NCBI RefSeq assembly: GCF_000620045.1
Contig: NZ_JHVH01000008.1
Location: 62,001-126,000 of the forward strand
Direction of reading: 5' to 3'
DNA: 64,000 bases
Source of the DNA: Halomonas halodenitrificans DSM 735
GTDB taxonomy: Bacteria; Pseudomonadota; Gammaproteobacteria; Pseudomonadales; Halomonadaceae
Positions 18,929 to 30,325 of the stretch are shown in pieces (positions within the stretch are counted from its first letter, which is position 1; the number at the start of each line of letters is the position of its first letter). The notes beneath the pieces were generated by a model. That model was not told the DNA's origin and searched no databases. It was given only the letters and a program-made list of their open reading frames with translations. A program made the translations under genes and the position numbers.

Positions 18929-19696
18929 ATGCAGAGAGCAGAGTTCATTCAGCAGTTATGGCTGGATTTCATCCATCAACACCCGAAGATCGGTGGGCTG
19001 CGGTTGTGGGCGCCGAATGCCCCGGCCGAATACCTTGCCCTGCTGACTCTCAACCACAGTGATCACGGCATGGACGCCCTGCTTCCCTCACTCGAGCATT
19101 TCGGTTACCGCATCCGACACCGCCACGCCATGGCCGACCGTGGGCTGCTGGTCAACCTGCTGTCCCCACCACAGGAGGGTCCCTGGTTCGCGGTCGCCGA
19201 ACTCCAGACGGGAACCCTGCCCCGACACGCCAGGGCATTGCTCGAGAACCTCGTCGACCTGGCCCCCCAGTCGGCCCACCGAGGGCCCAACCGACTGTGT
19301 CGTGGCCGCCCCTGGCCCATGCCCGACTGGGATAGCTATCAGACCCTGTACCAGGCTCACCCCCTGGCGGCGGCGCTTGCCATCAACGGCCCTCGCCTCC
19401 ATCACGTCGGCTATGATTGCCAGCGCCTGGGTACCGCCCTGGAGGACCTGCACCGCGGAATGGAAGACGCCGGCTTTGCCGGGACGGCGGACCGCCAGCA
19501 TGGCCTCTTCCCCATTTCCCCGCTGATTCAGTACCGCTTCTATCCTGGCGGGTCGCATCCCCTGCCGTTCGCCGAGGGTGACGAGCACCGAGTCGAGACC
19601 GGGGGGGTCGCGCTGGTACAGAAATCGGTGGGTGCCGACCAGGAACGGGCGGTCGAGCTGCTGCTGCCCCACCATACCCGCTGCGAGATCAACTGA
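18929..19696 (+). CDS. VOC-like protein, possible DUF1338 family
   Basis: A 255-residue soluble protein of uncertain function. Two repeat-like halves carry putative metal ligands: LNHSDHGMDALL early, LHHVGYDC in the middle, and EHRVETGGVALVQK late. This H-H-E pattern and the phrase FPISPLIQYRFYPGG suggest the vicinal-oxygen-chelate-like DUF1338 family, some members of which (HglS) are Fe(II)-dependent 2-oxoadipate dioxygenases. It is much shorter than HglS, so the substrate is unknown. ATG 18929 is preceded by AGGGAAG about ten bases upstream. It converges on scoB. Confidence 0.5.
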   Translation: MQRAEFIQQLWLDFIHQHPKIGGLRLWAPNAPAEYLALLTLNHSDHGMDALLPSLEHFGYRIRHRHAMADRGLLVNLLSPPQEGPWFAVAELQTGTLPRHARALLENLVDLAPQSAHRGPNRLCRGRPWPMPDWDSYQTLYQAHPLAAALAINGPRLHHVGYDCQRLGTALEDLHRGMEDAGFAGTADRQHGLFPISPLIQYRFYPGGSHPLPFAEGDEHRVETGGVALVQKSVGADQERAVELLLPHHTRCEIN

Positions 19697-19701
19697 GCGT
19701 C

Positions 19702-19722
19702 ATCCACAGAATTTGTGGATAA
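19702..19722. other. Inverted repeat containing a perfect DnaA-box sequence
   Basis: ATCCACA (19702-19708) and TGTGGAT (19714-19720) form an inverted repeat. The right arm with the next two bases, TGTGGATAA (19714-19722), is the exact complement of the DnaA consensus TTATCCACA. It is a single box in a convergent intergenic space. Confidence 0.5.
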
Positions 19723-19748
19723 CGCTGTGCAACACTGGCGCTATTGCC

Positions 19749-19771
19749 CCGCCGCATCGACTCTGCGGCGG
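19749..19771. terminator. Hairpin between convergent genes
   Basis: A perfect 8-bp stem CCGCCGCA / TGCGGCGG with a 7-base loop lies between the VOC-like gene and scoB. No T-run follows on either strand. A weak terminator is possible. Confidence 0.4.
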
Positions 19772-19793
19772 ACGGTCACAAAATCATCGCCGA

Positions 19794-20453
19794 TCAATCG
19801 AAGGTCATTTCCGGCACGTGGTCGGGCACGACCAGCGTGCCGGCCGTCAATGACTCGATCTCTTCCACGGAGACCCCAGGGGCACGCTCCCTGAGGTGGA
19901 AGGCGCCGTCCTTGATCTCGAGGTAGGCAAGATCGGTCAGCACGCGGTTGATGCAGCCGGCACCGGTAAGCGGCAGGTTACAGGACTCGAGAAGCTTGGA
20001 TTCACCGTGCTTGGAGGCATGAGTCATGGTGCAGATGATGTTCTCCGCGCCGGCCACCAGGTCCATGGCGCCTCCCATGCCCTTGATCAGCTTGCCGGGG
20101 ATCATCCAGGACGCGATGTTGCCGTTCTGGTCGACCTCGAACGCCCCCAGAACGGTCAGATCCACGTGTCCCCCGCGGATCATGCCGAAGGATTCCGCGG
20201 AGTCGAAGATCGCCGCGCCGGGCCGCGCCGTCACGGTCTGCTTGCCGGCGTTGATCATGTCCGGGTCGACTTCCTCCTCGGAGGGAAAACGCCCCATGCC
20301 GAGCAGGCCGTTCTCGGACTGCAGCATCACGTCGATGCCCTCGGGGATATAGTTGGCCACCAGGGTGGGGATACCGATGCCGAGGTTGACGTAGAAGCCA
20401 TCTTCCAGCTCACGCGCCACGCGCATTGCCATCTGTTCGCGAGTCAGTGCCAT
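19794..20453 (-). CDS. scoB: 3-oxoacid CoA-transferase subunit B
   Basis: A 219-residue beta subunit of succinyl-CoA:3-ketoacid CoA-transferase. The signature SENGLLGMG supplies the catalytic glutamate (Glu47) that forms the CoA thioester intermediate; the opening LGIGIPTLVANYIP and the MDLVAGA stretch are also typical. With subunit A it would transfer CoA between succinyl-CoA and acetoacetate. Start 20453 (MALTREQ) has AGAGG eight bases upstream. The longer frame reading back to 20882 is an overlap artefact with scoA. Confidence 0.93.
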   Translation of the reverse strand: MALTREQMAMRVARELEDGFYVNLGIGIPTLVANYIPEGIDVMLQSENGLLGMGRFPSEEEVDPDMINAGKQTVTARPGAAIFDSAESFGMIRGGHVDLTVLGAFEVDQNGNIASWMIPGKLIKGMGGAMDLVAGAENIICTMTHASKHGESKLLESCNLPLTGAGCINRVLTDLAYLEIKDGAFHLRERAPGVSVEEIESLTAGTLVVPDHVPEMTFD

Positions 20454-20511
20454 CTTGTTGCCTCTTTGTTCGATGAGAAACGGTCGGTGGGAAACGGTCG
20501 TGATGCACGCC

Positions 20512-21213
20512 TCAGGCGTCGCGCACGGTACGCTTCTCGATGCGCTTCTCGAAGGATCCCTTGATGATGCGATCGACATAGATTCCCGGGGTGTGAATCT
20601 GGTCGGGATGGAGCTCGCCCGGCTCGACGATCTCCTCGACCTCGACCACGGTGATCCTGCCGCAGGTCGCCGCCAGCGGATTGAAGTTCTGGGCGGTGTC
20701 GCGATATACCACGTTACCGTAGCGATCGGCCTTCCAGCCCTTGACGATCGCGAAGTCCGCGTGGAACGCCTCCTCGAGGATATGCGGGCGGCCATTGAAC
20801 TCGCGAACTTCCTTGCCCTCGCCGATGGGCGTGCCGTACCCCGTGGCGGTGTAGAACGCCGGGATCCCCGCGCCGCCGGCACGCATCTTCTCGGCCAGGG
20901 TACCCTGGGGCGTCAGGACGACCTCGATTTCCTCGTTGAGCATCTGCTGCTCGAACAGCGCGTTCTCGCCCACATAGGAGGCATGGATGCACGAGATCTG
21001 CTTGTCCTCCAGCAGCAGGCCCAGGCCGAAGCCATCGACGCCGCAGTTGTTGGAGAGCACGGTCAAATCCTTAACGCCGCGACGCTTGATCTCGGCGATC
21101 AGGTTCTCGGGAATGCCGCAGAGGCCGAAGCCACCGGCAGCGACGGTCATGCCGCTCTCGATGCCTGCCATCGCCTCTTCGTAGGAGTTAACGCGCTTGT
21201 CGAATCCGGCCAT
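20512..21213 (-). CDS. scoA: 3-oxoacid CoA-transferase subunit A
   Basis: A 233-residue alpha subunit of the same transferase. It has the CoA-binding glycine motif [13 protein letters not shown] (residues 27-39), [32 protein letters not shown] and the REFNGRPH stretch. Start 21213 has GAGG seven bases upstream. It is first in the scoA-scoB operon, with a 58-bp gap, and is divergent from a LysR-type gene that may control it. The job is likely entry or exit of acetoacetate, alongside 3-hydroxybutyrate dehydrogenase. Confidence 0.94.
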   Translation of the reverse strand: MAGFDKRVNSYEEAMAGIESGMTVAAGGFGLCGIPENLIAEIKRRGVKDLTVLSNNCGVDGFGLGLLLEDKQISCIHASYVGENALFEQQMLNEEIEVVLTPQGTLAEKMRAGGAGIPAFYTATGYGTPIGEGKEVREFNGRPHILEEAFHADFAIVKGWKADRYGNVVYRDTAQNFNPLAATCGRITVVEVEEIVEPGELHPDQIHTPGIYVDRIIKGSFEKRIEKRTVRDA

Positions 21214-21403
21214 TGGGGCGCCTCATGTCGTTTGGCTGACGTACTCGGGAATGTGGCTAGAGTACTCGGGGAAAAGAAGGGACTCGGGAAGAATCGTGGG
21301 CCTGTCGAGGCCCTGAGTCCAGTGTTACCCCGGGAAATATATTTGTTAAGTTTGTTTTTTTTATCCTTTAATCTATAAGACTCATTAATCACACCTTCGT
21401 CGC
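21214..21403. promoter_or_regulatory. Divergent control region scoA / LysR gene
   Basis: This 190-bp gap includes the most A/T-rich stretch in the area (about 21338-21395, with a T8 run). On the minus strand TTAACA and TAACAC, 16 bp apart, could be a scoA promoter. A LysR operator would be expected here; no single T-N11-A site can be singled out. Confidence 0.35.
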
Positions 21404-22378
21404 ATGCCTGTTTCGAGCGCCCTTGCCATGACCACCAAGCAGCTCCGCGCCTTCCTCGCCGTCGCCCAGACCCTGAGCTTTACCCAGGCCTGCGAGCACC
21501 TGCACCTCTCACAGCCGGCCCTGAGCCTGGCGATCAAGGGGCTCGAGGAGAGCCTTGGCGGCCGACTGCTGACCAGGACCACGCGCAGCGTTCGCCTGAC
21601 GCCCGAGGGCGAATCGCTGGTCCCGCTGGCCAAGCGGCTAGTGGCCGAATGGGACAACACCGAAGAGCTCATGCGCCAGCGCTTCACCTTGCAGATGGGC
21701 CGACTCGGCGTCGCCGCCATGCCTTCCTTCGCCAGCAACCTCCTGCCTACCGCCCTGATGGCTTTTCGGCAGCGCTATCCGCGCGTCAACATCACCGTGC
21801 ATGACGTCATCAACGAGCAGGTCATCGACATGGTGCGTAACGGCCAGGTGGAGCTGGGTATCGCCTTCGAACCCGAGGCCACGGGAAGCCTCGCCTTCAC
21901 CCCCCTGTTCGATGACCGCTTCGTCGCCGTGGTGCCGCCCCGCTCGCTGCTGGCCAGGCAGGCCACACTGCGCTGGGAAATGCTGCTGACTCACGACTTT
22001 ATCGCCCTCCAGCGCCCCTCCATGGTGCGTCGCCTGCTGGAGCGGCAGCTGGCAACCGAAGGCATGTCCCTGCCGACCGCCTTCGAGAGCCATCAGCTTG
22101 CCACGGTGGGTCGCATGGTCGCCAGCGGCCTGGGGGTCAGCGCGGTTCCTTCGCTATGCCGCCGTCAGATGGAGGAGCTCGGTGCCTGCTGCCTGACACT
22201 GGAAACGCCCGCCATCGAACGAGCCGTGGGCATCCTCACCCACGGTGAACTCTCCACCGCGGCCCTGGCCCTGAAGGAGGTCATCGTCGAGAGTCAAAAC
22301 GCTCCTGCCGGCCCCTCAAGCGTCAATGAGACGGATACGTTGCCCCGGGCGCTGGGCAGGCGCCCGACGATCCTTTAG
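21404..22378 (+). CDS. LysR-family transcriptional regulator
   Basis: A 324-residue LysR regulator. The winged helix-turn-helix reads LRAFLAVAQTLSFTQACEHLHLSQPALSLAIKGLEESLGGRLL, and an effector domain follows up to about residue 300, with a short extra tail. The start could be ATG 21404 or 21428; neither has a clear Shine-Dalgarno, and 21404 is given. Its divergent placement next to scoAB makes it the best candidate regulator of that operon, with a ketone-body or CoA-ester effector, but that is inference. Confidence 0.88.
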   Translation: MPVSSALAMTTKQLRAFLAVAQTLSFTQACEHLHLSQPALSLAIKGLEESLGGRLLTRTTRSVRLTPEGESLVPLAKRLVAEWDNTEELMRQRFTLQMGRLGVAAMPSFASNLLPTALMAFRQRYPRVNITVHDVINEQVIDMVRNGQVELGIAFEPEATGSLAFTPLFDDRFVAVVPPRSLLARQATLRWEMLLTHDFIALQRPSMVRRLLERQLATEGMSLPTAFESHQLATVGRMVASGLGVSAVPSLCRRQMEELGACCLTLETPAIERAVGILTHGELSTAALALKEVIVESQNAPAGPSSVNETDTLPRALGRRPTIL

Positions 22379-22417
22379 CATTGCCCAGATTCTCACCAAC
22401 GACCCATGGAGAGCGGC

Positions 22418-23287
22418 ATGTCGACCCTCAGGGGCATTGTCAGCCTGCTGTTGCTTACTCTGACCACGCTGATCTGGGGGGTCCCCCTGCTCATGATGAC
22501 GCTGGTGAAATTGCTGACCCCCGGGCATCGATGGCGCCTGGCGGTCCTCAAGGTGATCAACGCCATCGCGCTTAACTGGATCGGGCTCAATCTGTGGTGG
22601 ATGCGACACTGGCTGAAACCGCAGCTGGACATCGAGCTGCCCGAAGGCCTCTCTCGCCGGCGCGGCTGGCTGGTGCTCTCCAACCACCGCAGCTGGACCG
22701 ATATCTTCGTGCTCTTCTTCGCCATGCACCGGCGCATCCCCATGCCACGCTTCTTCCTCAAGCGGGTCTTGATCTGGGTGCCGATCGTCGGGCTGGCCTG
22801 GTGGGCCCTCGAATATCCCTTCATGCGCCGCATGACCGCCGAGCAGCGTGCCCGTCACCCTCACCTCGCTCGCCGCGACCAACAGGCCACGGAGCGCATG
22901 TGTGACCGGGCCCGGGAGATGCCCATCGCCATCTTCAACTTCGTGGAAGGCACACGCTTCACCCCGGTCAAGCATGCCGCCCAGGGGGCGCCTTATCGGC
23001 ACCTGCTGCGGCCTCGTGCAGGCGGCGTCGCCCAGGTGCTGAACCTGCTCGGCGACCAGCTCGCCGGCATCATCGATGTCACCCTCCACTACGACAATCC
23101 GAACCCGAGCTTCTGGGGCTACCTGTGTGGCCATGAGGGTCGCATCGTGATGCAGACCCGTATCCTGTCGATCGAGGACTGGATGCACAACGGTAACTAC
23201 CAGGATAACGCCAGCGACAAGGAACGCTTCCAATCATGGATCAATGCGCTTTGGCACCAAAAGGACGAACGTCTCTCGCACTTCTGA
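22418..23287 (+). CDS. Lysophospholipid acyltransferase-like protein (YihG type)
   Basis: A 289-residue membrane acyltransferase of the PlsC superfamily. After one N-terminal helix it shows NHRSWTDI (the NHx4D catalytic motif) and NFVEGTRFTP (the FxEGTR phosphate-binding motif). The E. coli homologue type YihG is an auxiliary 1-acyl-glycerol-3-phosphate acyltransferase. ATG 22418 (MSTLRG) has GGAG six bases upstream; an ATG four codons earlier overlaps this site. Its last 52 bases overlap the start of the next gene, suggesting translational coupling. Confidence 0.88.
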   Translation: MSTLRGIVSLLLLTLTTLIWGVPLLMMTLVKLLTPGHRWRLAVLKVINAIALNWIGLNLWWMRHWLKPQLDIELPEGLSRRRGWLVLSNHRSWTDIFVLFFAMHRRIPMPRFFLKRVLIWVPIVGLAWWALEYPFMRRMTAEQRARHPHLARRDQQATERMCDRAREMPIAIFNFVEGTRFTPVKHAAQGAPYRHLLRPRAGGVAQVLNLLGDQLAGIIDVTLHYDNPNPSFWGYLCGHEGRIVMQTRILSIEDWMHNGNYQDNASDKERFQSWINALWHQKDERLSHF

Positions 23288-24171
23288 TCGGCCTGTTGGT
23301 ACTGCTCCTCGCCGGCTGCGCCGCCCAGCAGAAGGACGGTGCCACACGTGATGCGGCCGAAGCCTCCCGCCGCGGTAGCTGGGTTATCGTGCAGCGTGGC
23401 GATACCCTCGGCACCCTGGCACAGCGCGCCGGCGTGCCCCTGGAGCGGCTGCAGCGCTTCAACCCGGGCGCCGACTCCCGACGCCTGGCGGTGGGCCAGC
23501 GACTGCTGATGCCGACCCAGCGTGAACGCGCGCCCTACCAGGGTCCCTATCGCTATCAGGTGCGTGCCGGGGATACTTACACGAGTATCGCTCGACGCTT
23601 CAAGACACGTGCTTCGCGCCTGCAGAAGGCAAATCCCGGCGTTGCCTCGACCCAACTTCGCGTCGGACAGCTGATCAAGGTACCGCTATCGTCTGGCGGT
23701 GCGGCCCGCGCGTCGGCTTCCGGAGGAAGTTCCGGGTCGAGTGGATCGAAGCCCGCGCGACGCGCGAGCCTTCCGGACCCCGGCGATCTGCCGGGCTCGG
23801 CTCGCCGCTGGCCCTGGCCGCTGGACGACTACCGTATCGTGCGTGCCTATGGGGCCGACAGCCGCGGCACCCTCCAGCCCATGCTGCTGGCTACCGACAA
23901 GGGGGCCACGGCCAAGGCCGTGGCGGCCGGTGAGGTACGCTATGCCGGCAGCATGCGCCAGCTCGACCAGGTGGTCATCGTTCACCACGCCGATAACCTG
24001 CAGAGCGTCTATGCCCAGTGCAAGCGACTCATGGTGAAGGATGGCAGCACCGTGAAGCCGGGCGACCCGCTCTGCGAGGTGGGCTACAGCAGCGCCACCG
24101 AACGTCATGACCTGCTGTTCGACCTGCGCCACGGCGGCAAGCCGGTGAATCCGCGCCGTGTCCTGCGCTGA
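23236..24171 (+). CDS. Lipoprotein with two LysM repeats and a degenerate M23/LytM domain
   Basis: A 311-residue predicted outer-membrane lipoprotein (lipobox LLAGC, Cys28). Two LysM peptidoglycan-binding repeats follow at about 49-92 (WVIVQRGDTLGTLAQRAG) and 106-150 (YQVRAGDTYTSIARRF). A Ser/Gly linker leads to an M23-like domain. The expected metal ligands are lacking: the first His is absent in QPMLLATDKGA and the last motif reads HDLLFDLR instead of HxHFE. It therefore resembles the non-catalytic LytM factors NlpD and EnvC, which activate cell-wall amidases during division. The ATG lies inside the upstream acyltransferase gene. Confidence 0.85.
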   Translation: MDQCALAPKGRTSLALLIGLLVLLLAGCAAQQKDGATRDAAEASRRGSWVIVQRGDTLGTLAQRAGVPLERLQRFNPGADSRRLAVGQRLLMPTQRERAPYQGPYRYQVRAGDTYTSIARRFKTRASRLQKANPGVASTQLRVGQLIKVPLSSGGAARASASGGSSGSSGSKPARRASLPDPGDLPGSARRWPWPLDDYRIVRAYGADSRGTLQPMLLATDKGATAKAVAAGEVRYAGSMRQLDQVVIVHHADNLQSVYAQCKRLMVKDGSTVKPGDPLCEVGYSSATERHDLLFDLRHGGKPVNPRRVLR

Positions 24172-24184
24172 GGGGCTCACCGGC

Positions 24185-24772
24185 GTGCTGGAAACGCCTC
24201 CGTTATGGGTCAAACCGGGATTTCTGGCCCGGGTCGAGGCCGATCACCTGCTGGCCCACCTGGACCAGTGCCTTGACTGGCAACGGCCCAGGCTTCACCT
24301 GTATGGCCGACAACACCTCATCCCACGCCGCCAGGTTTGGATGGGGGACCCCGATGCCCGCTACCGCTACTCCGGCCAGGGCTTCCTCCCCGTCCCCTGG
24401 CATCCGCCGATCGCGGACCTGAGAGACCGGGTCGTCAACGCGGTTGACGCCGCGGGAACCGCCCCACGCTTCAACAGCGTCTTGATCAACCGCTACGCCG
24501 ACGGCAACGACCGCATGGGCTGGCATAGTGACGACGAGCCCGAACTTGGCGGTGACCCGCAGATTGCCGCGGTCAGCCTGGGCGCCGAGCGTCCGCTGCG
24601 CTTTCGCTGGAAGAACCGCCAGGCCCCGGCCTTCAACCTCTGGTTATCCCACGGGAGTCTCCTGGTGATGGGTCCGGGGGTCCAGTCGCGGCTTCAGCAT
24701 GCCCTGCTGCCCCGACGCATCCCGGGCCTTCGCATCAGCCTTACCTTTCGCCATGTCCTGCCCCGGGGGTGA
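24185..24772 (+). CDS. AlkB-like 2-oxoglutarate/Fe(II)-dependent dioxygenase
   Basis: A 195-residue AlkB-family dioxygenase. Iron ligands are HSD (His114, Asp116) and His172 (LQHALLPR), and the 2-oxoglutarate-binding arginines lie in RISLTFR at the C-terminus. The body also has FNSVLINRYADG and SLGAERPLRFR, resembling the ALKBH2/3-like bacterial branch that repairs methylated bases in DNA. The GTG at 24185 has GAGGGG eight bases upstream; a GTG at 24158 inside the previous gene would add nine residues. It is probably co-transcribed with the preceding lipoprotein gene. Confidence 0.88.
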   Translation: MLETPPLWVKPGFLARVEADHLLAHLDQCLDWQRPRLHLYGRQHLIPRRQVWMGDPDARYRYSGQGFLPVPWHPPIADLRDRVVNAVDAAGTAPRFNSVLINRYADGNDRMGWHSDDEPELGGDPQIAAVSLGAERPLRFRWKNRQAPAFNLWLSHGSLLVMGPGVQSRLQHALLPRRIPGLRISLTFRHVLPRG

Positions 24773-24856
24773 TCCTCAAGCTTGCCTCGCGGCGCATGCC
24801 CGAATGGATAACGGTATATAAACTGTCAGTCTGCCGAAACCGGTACCATCCAAACG

Positions 24857-24886
24857 ACGGAAGGCGCCCCTCGGGGCGCCTTCCGT
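24857..24886. terminator. Bidirectional terminator-like hairpin
   Basis: A perfect 14-bp inverted repeat (ACGGAAGGCGCCCC / GGGGCGCCTTCCGT, 2-base centre) sits between the convergent alkB-like and symporter genes. There is no long T-tract, but position and stability support a two-way terminator. Confidence 0.7.
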
Positions 24887-24908
24887 CACTCTGCCAGAGG
24901 CCAGCGGA

Positions 24909-26315
24909 TCACGACTTGTCGTGGTCCAGTTCCTCTCCCGGCAGCACCTCTTCGCCATTGAAGTAGGCGCGAGCCAGCTTGATGACCACCGGCGACAGCA
25001 GCGCCAGGGCGATCAGGTTGGGAATCGCCATCATGGCGTTGAAGGTGTCGGCCATCAGCCAGATAAGCCCCAGGTTGGCCAGGGCACCCAGCGGAATCGC
25101 CAGCACGAACAGGACCCGATAGAGCGTGATGGAACGGGTGCCGAACAGGAACTGGAAGCACTTCTCGCCATAGAAGGACCAGCCCAGGATAGTGGTGAAG
25201 GCAAACACCGTCAGCGCCAGCGATACCACCTCGTTACCCAGGCCCGGCAAGGCCGCATCGAACGACAGCGCGGTCAGTGAGGCGCCCGCCTCGCCGGTTT
25301 TCCACACGCCGGCGGTCAGGATGACCAGGGCGGTAATGGAGCACACGACGATGGTATCGATAAAGGTACCCAGCATCGCGATCAGGCCCTGGCGAACCGG
25401 ATTCTTGGTCTGCGCCGCGGCGTGCGCGATGGGGGCACTCCCCAGGCCCGCCTCGTTGGAGAAGATCCCGCGGGCCACGCCGAAGCGGATGGCCGCCATC
25501 ACCGCCGCACCGGCAAAGCCACCGGCGGCGGCATGCGGATTGAACGCGTAGGTGAAGATCATGCCGAAGGCACCGCCGACCTGATCGGCATTGACCACCA
25601 GCACGACCAGGCCCGCGATCACGTAGGCAATCCCCATGACCGGCACCAGCTTGCCTGCCACCTTGGCGATACGCTTGATGCCACCGAGAATCACCGCGCC
25701 GGCCAGCACCATGATTACCACACCGGTAATCCAGTGGGGCAGCCCGAAGGTGCTGTCGAGAGCGTCGGCCACGGAGTTGGACTGGACGGTGTTGCCGATG
25801 CCAAAGGCGGCGACGGCGCCGAAGAAGGCAAAGGCCCCACCCAGCCACAGCCACTTACGATCCAGGCCATTCTTGATGTAATACATCGGGCCGCCGATAT
25901 GGAAGCCGGTGCTATCGGTTTCCCGGAAGCGAACCGCCAGCACCGCCTCGGAAAACTTGGTGGCCATGCCCACCAGGGCGGTGATCCACATCCAGAACAC
26001 CGCACCGGGACCGCCCAGGGCGATGGCAGTTGCGACACCGGCGATGTTGCCGGTACCGATGGTGGCCGACAGCGCCGTCATCAGCGCGTTGAAGGGCGAA
26101 ATCTCGCCATCTTCCTCGCTCTTCGGCTTGCCGTCCGGGCTGTGCTTGCTGTCCCGCCCCTGCCACATCAGCTTGAAACCCTCTCCAAGCTTGCGGATCG
26201 GCATGAGCTTGAGGCTGACCTGTAGATAGATGCCTACCCCGAGCAACAGGATCAGCATCAGCGGCCCCCATACCACGCCGTTGATGGCACTAAAGATCGT
26301 ATTCAAGGTTTCCAC
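24909..26315 (-). CDS. Alanine/glycine:Na+ symporter (AGCS family)
   Basis: A 468-residue inner-membrane transporter with about ten or more hydrophobic helices. The AGCS signature is visible: SPFNALMTALSATIGTGNIAGVATAI, followed by GGPGAVFWMW and GGPMYYI. It should import alanine or glycine with sodium. A charged insertion (about residues 54-70) and the acidic C-terminus (EELDHDKS) are soluble. The GTG start at 26315 has AGGGAG six bases upstream. Being divergent from gcvH-gcvP suggests a role in glycine supply; no glycine riboswitch was found upstream of it. Confidence 0.92.
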   Translation of the reverse strand: METLNTIFSAINGVVWGPLMLILLLGVGIYLQVSLKLMPIRKLGEGFKLMWQGRDSKHSPDGKPKSEEDGEISPFNALMTALSATIGTGNIAGVATAIALGGPGAVFWMWITALVGMATKFSEAVLAVRFRETDSTGFHIGGPMYYIKNGLDRKWLWLGGAFAFFGAVAAFGIGNTVQSNSVADALDSTFGLPHWITGVVIMVLAGAVILGGIKRIAKVAGKLVPVMGIAYVIAGLVVLVVNADQVGGAFGMIFTYAFNPHAAAGGFAGAAVMAAIRFGVARGIFSNEAGLGSAPIAHAAAQTKNPVRQGLIAMLGTFIDTIVVCSITALVILTAGVWKTGEAGASLTALSFDAALPGLGNEVVSLALTVFAFTTILGWSFYGEKCFQFLFGTRSITLYRVLFVLAIPLGALANLGLIWLMADTFNAMMAIPNLIALALLSPVVIKLARAYFNGEEVLPGEELDHDKS

Positions 26316-26887
26316 GTCGTTCTCCCTAAGCGATTATTATTGTGCACTGGGTTCAGGTATCCCCTCGCCCGGCAATCAATGACTGGCCCGATCCTGCCTT
26401 CATGATGAGAGAATCGGGCGCCGTGGCAACAGCACAGGATTCACCACGACCCGCGGCGCCGGACACATAAAACACAGCGCAAGCCCGCGTAACATAGCGG
26501 ATTTTATGGCCGTTGCACCACCCAAACGAGCAATACGAGTAAAAGAGCGAGCGCCCGGAGCCGGCCATGAGTTTCCGATGGGAAACCTGGGGCCTGCGCC
26601 TCTACCGACCTTCCGGGCGCATGCACACGCCGATTCGCCCCTCGACCGGCCATGATCCTGCAGACTGTATTGACGCCATGACATCGCCCGCGCGTGTAAT
26701 CTTCGCTATACACCGGCTTACCCGCCCATCCAGCCCATGCCGGGGGTGGACGGAAAGCCCACTAGGCGCCACCCTGCACCATGAGACCTCGGTCCACGCT
26801 TGCGAGAAGCGCTGAGGACTCGCCAAACGCTGCCAATGGCGGTAGCATTCGTTCCGCCCGGAAAAACTTTTCTTATAGGAAAATTCG
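26316..26887. other. 572-bp intergenic region between the symporter and gcvH
   Basis: This stretch must hold the divergent promoters of the symporter and gcvH. No glycine-riboswitch core was recognised. A TTGACG (26670-26675) with TGTAAT 19 bp downstream is a weak plus-strand promoter candidate. An 82-codon frame at 26567-26815 with CGGAG upstream has no protein-like composition and is not called. The gcvH ribosome site TAGGA lies eight bases before its ATG. Confidence 0.4.
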
Positions 26888-27280
26888 ATGAGCTCTATTC
26901 CTGCCAATCTGCGCTTCGCCGACAGCCATGAGTGGGTCCTGGATAATGGCGACGGCACCGTGACCATCGGCATCAGCGACCATGCCCAGGACTCCCTGGG
27001 TGACGTGGTCTTCGTCGAACTTCCCGAGGTAGGCCGCACCCTCGAGCTCAAGGACGAGTTCGGCGTGGTCGAGTCGGTGAAGGCGGCCTCCGATCTCTAC
27101 GCCCCGGTGGCCGGCGAGATCATCGAAGTCAACGAAACCCTGGAAGACGCCCCCGAGACGCTGAACGAGTCGCCCTACGAGGATGGCTGGATCATGAAGG
27201 TGCGCCTCGAGGACGCCACCCAGATCGACGACCTGCTGGATGCCGACGGCTACGAGGCCGTGGCCAGCGCCGACGAGTGA
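26888..27280 (+). CDS. gcvH: Glycine cleavage system H protein
   Basis: The 130-residue lipoyl carrier protein shuttles the methylamine group of glycine between the P, T and L proteins. The lipoylated Lys65 lies in GVVESVKAASDLY, and GIPN-end features such as LNESPYEDGWIMKV are intact. The length is standard. The start has TAGGA eight bases upstream. gcvP follows after 99 bp; gcvT is not adjacent, so it must be elsewhere in the genome. Confidence 0.97.
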   Translation: MSSIPANLRFADSHEWVLDNGDGTVTIGISDHAQDSLGDVVFVELPEVGRTLELKDEFGVVESVKAASDLYAPVAGEIIEVNETLEDAPETLNESPYEDGWIMKVRLEDATQIDDLLDADGYEAVASADE

Positions 27281-27293
27281 TCTCTCCTTGATG

Positions 27294-27316
27294 CCTCCGG
27301 CCTGTGGGGCCGGAGG
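27294..27316 (+). promoter_or_regulatory. Hairpin between gcvH and gcvP
   Basis: A 9-bp stem CCTCCGGCC / GGCCGGAGG with a 5-base loop lies 14 bp after the gcvH stop. With no T-run it is more likely to protect or process the mRNA, giving more gcvH than gcvP, than to end it. Confidence 0.4.
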
Positions 27317-27379
27317 TAACACGCATTACCGCGCCGCGCCGCTTGGCGACCGGCCCCAACATTACCGACAGGGTGTTAC

Positions 27380-30274
<2,895 letters not shown>

Positions 30275-30325
30275 TTCCGTCGAAATCTCATCGACGGCGC
30301 TTCACGGTAAGTGGCGTCACTGGCA

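Noticed and set aside
18554-19800. Replication origin because of the DnaA box at 19714
   Set aside because: Only one box was found, with no A/T-rich unwinding region and no dnaA, dnaN or gyrB nearby.
19794-20882. A 362-codon form of scoB
   Set aside because: The extra N-terminal part is the wrong frame of scoA. The family start MALTREQ at 20453 has its own ribosome site.
26567-26815. 82-codon frame with CGGAG upstream in the gcvH leader
   Set aside because: The translated sequence is rich in Pro, Arg and Cys without any recognisable fold, and it lies in a probable promoter region.
26316-26887. Glycine riboswitch upstream of gcvH or the symporter
   Set aside because: The conserved core elements of the glycine aptamer were not found on either strand, so none is called.
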